Assembly: GCA_024681295.1 (NCBI GenBank)
Contig: JAILBC010000085.1
Location: forward strand, 1 to 41,135
Direction: 5' to 3'
Source: Bacteroidales bacterium
GTDB lineage: Bacteria; Bacteroidota; Bacteroidia; Bacteroidales; F082
Length of the DNA stretch: 41,135 nucleotides
Shown: in pieces, positions 40,343 to 41,135 of the stretch
Layout of the letters: every line of letters starts with the position of its first letter
How positions within the stretch are numbered: position 1 is the first letter of the stretch
Program-made: the position numbers and the translations under genes
The notes under the pieces: generated by a model
Database searches by the model: none
Told to the model about the DNA's origin: nothing
Seen by the model: only the letters and a program-made list of their open reading frames with translations

Positions 40343-40428
40343 ATGCGGAATTATGAATGCTGAATGCTGAATGTCGCGATGCGACGCTGGGCTTTGCCCC
40401 CATTCCGCATTCCGCATTCCACATTCCG
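40341..40428. repeat. Inverted heptamer arrays between mutA and mutB
   Basis: Five GAATnnn heptamers (40341-40375) and four CATTCCR heptamers (40401-40428) flank a short GC-rich core containing GTCGC-GAT-GCGAC. GAATGCGGAAT (40341-40351) is the exact reverse complement of 40402-40412, so the mutA-mutB transcript can form a long hairpin here. The first heptamer overlaps the mutA stop codon. Confidence 0.85.
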
Positions 40429-40453
40429 AATTAACAATGAAAGGATTAAACGA

Positions 40454-41135
40454 TGAAACCCAACTATAAAGACATCAACATCAACGCTATACCTAATCAC
40501 AGCGGCCTCATCCTGCCCAATGGCGAGCCTTGGGAGACCGCTGAGCACATCATGGTGAAGCCCGCCTACACCGAGAAAGACCTCGAAGGCATGGAGCACC
40601 TCAACTACGCCGCTGGCATCGCCCCCTTCCTCCGTGGACCTTACTCGACCATGTACGTGATGCGTCCCTGGACCATCCGTCAGTACGCCGGTTTCTCCAC
40701 CGCCGAAGAGTCCAACGCCTTCTACCGCCGTAACATCGCGGCCGGCCAGAAGGGTCTGTCAGTGGCCTTCGACCTGGCCACCCACCGTGGCTACGACGCC
40801 GACCACGAGCGCGTCATGGGCGACGTGGGTAAGGCTGGCGTGAGCATCTGCTCCGTCGAGGACATGAAGGTCCTGTTCGACCAGATCCCACTGAATAAAA
40901 TGTCCGTCTCCATGACCATGAACGGCGCCGTGCTGCCGATCCTGGCCTTCTACATCGTCGCCGCCTTGGAGCAGGGAGCCAAATACGAAGAGTTGCAAGG
41001 CACCATCCAGAACGACATCCTGAAGGAGTTCATGGTGCGTAACACCTATATCTATCCGCCTGAGTTCTCGATGCGCATCATCGCCGACATCTTCGAGTTC
41101 ACCTCGCAGAACATGCCGAAGTTCAACAGCATCTC
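40454..41135 (+). CDS. mutB: Methylmalonyl-CoA mutase large subunit, 5' part (runs off the window)
   Basis: The first ~227 residues of the catalytic large (alpha) subunit, open at the window edge. [17 protein letters not shown] starts it. The CoA and substrate region [60 protein letters not shown] and [19 protein letters not shown] are highly characteristic of MutB. An ATG at 40437 in another frame encodes only [10 protein letters not shown] and its stop overlaps the mutB start region, so it might act as a small leader peptide, though this is speculative. It would form the heterodimer with the product of mutA. Confidence 0.95.

Overview
The window is chromosomal DNA of a Bacteroidales-type Bacteroidota bacterium, probably an anaerobic gut or rumen lineage. 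The reasons are: a SusC/SusD pair; secreted proteins ending in type 9 secretion system (T9SS) type A sorting domains; methylmalonyl-CoA mutase as separate mutA and mutB genes; exported proteins that nearly all carry Gln directly after the predicted signal-peptidase site; promoters with the Bacteroidota -7 box TAnnTTTG; and almost no Shine-Dalgarno sites. No species can be named from the sequence alone.

Layout. 1-2524: an AT-rich lipoprotein, a small outer-membrane barrel and a lectin-fold-like surface lipoprotein. 2621-4615: an AAA-ATPase-like/PD-(D/E)XK protein, then a chimeric pseudogene made from a lipoprotein 5' end and the 3' end of a second copy of the same ATPase family. 4736-9416: a tightly coupled four-gene envelope operon (coiled-coil lipoprotein, two exported proteins, a large leucine-rich-repeat protein). 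9498-11073: a glutaminyl-cyclase-like M28 lipoprotein and a small barrel. 11201-26785 (minus strand): one six-gene operon, susC, susD and four tandem T9SS-secreted paralogues whose core is homologous to peptide-N-glycosidase F (PNGase F). 26895-33871: zinc-ribbon membrane protein, LutB-like Fe-S protein, rpiB, MORN-repeat protein, LD-carboxypeptidase and an AT-rich T9SS protein. 33894-37343 (minus): dagK-like lipid kinase, pgk, and a Card1/VC1899-type CARF nuclease whose start overlaps the pgk stop. 37422-41135: a lipoprotein, mutA and the 5' part of mutB.

How the genes fit together. The SusC/SusD plus PNGase F-like operon looks like an N-glycoprotein foraging locus: surface enzymes would release N-glycans or deglycosylated peptide, and the SusCD transporter would import one of the products. 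No glycoside hydrolase accompanies it in the window. The glutaminyl cyclase fits the twelve exported proteins here that would have N-terminal Gln after processing. RpiB, Pgk and MutAB are central-metabolism genes.

A second layer is the repeat content. Short tandem repeats, mostly with a 7-bp period but unrelated sequences, sit on gene junctions throughout. They overlap stop codons and in two neighbouring genes lie directly after the start codon. A 9-bp repeat is read on one strand as a signal-peptide core and on the other as a proline-rich linker. A bipartite REP-like palindrome occurs twice in opposite orientations. No tRNA, rRNA, CRISPR array or intact insertion sequence was seen.
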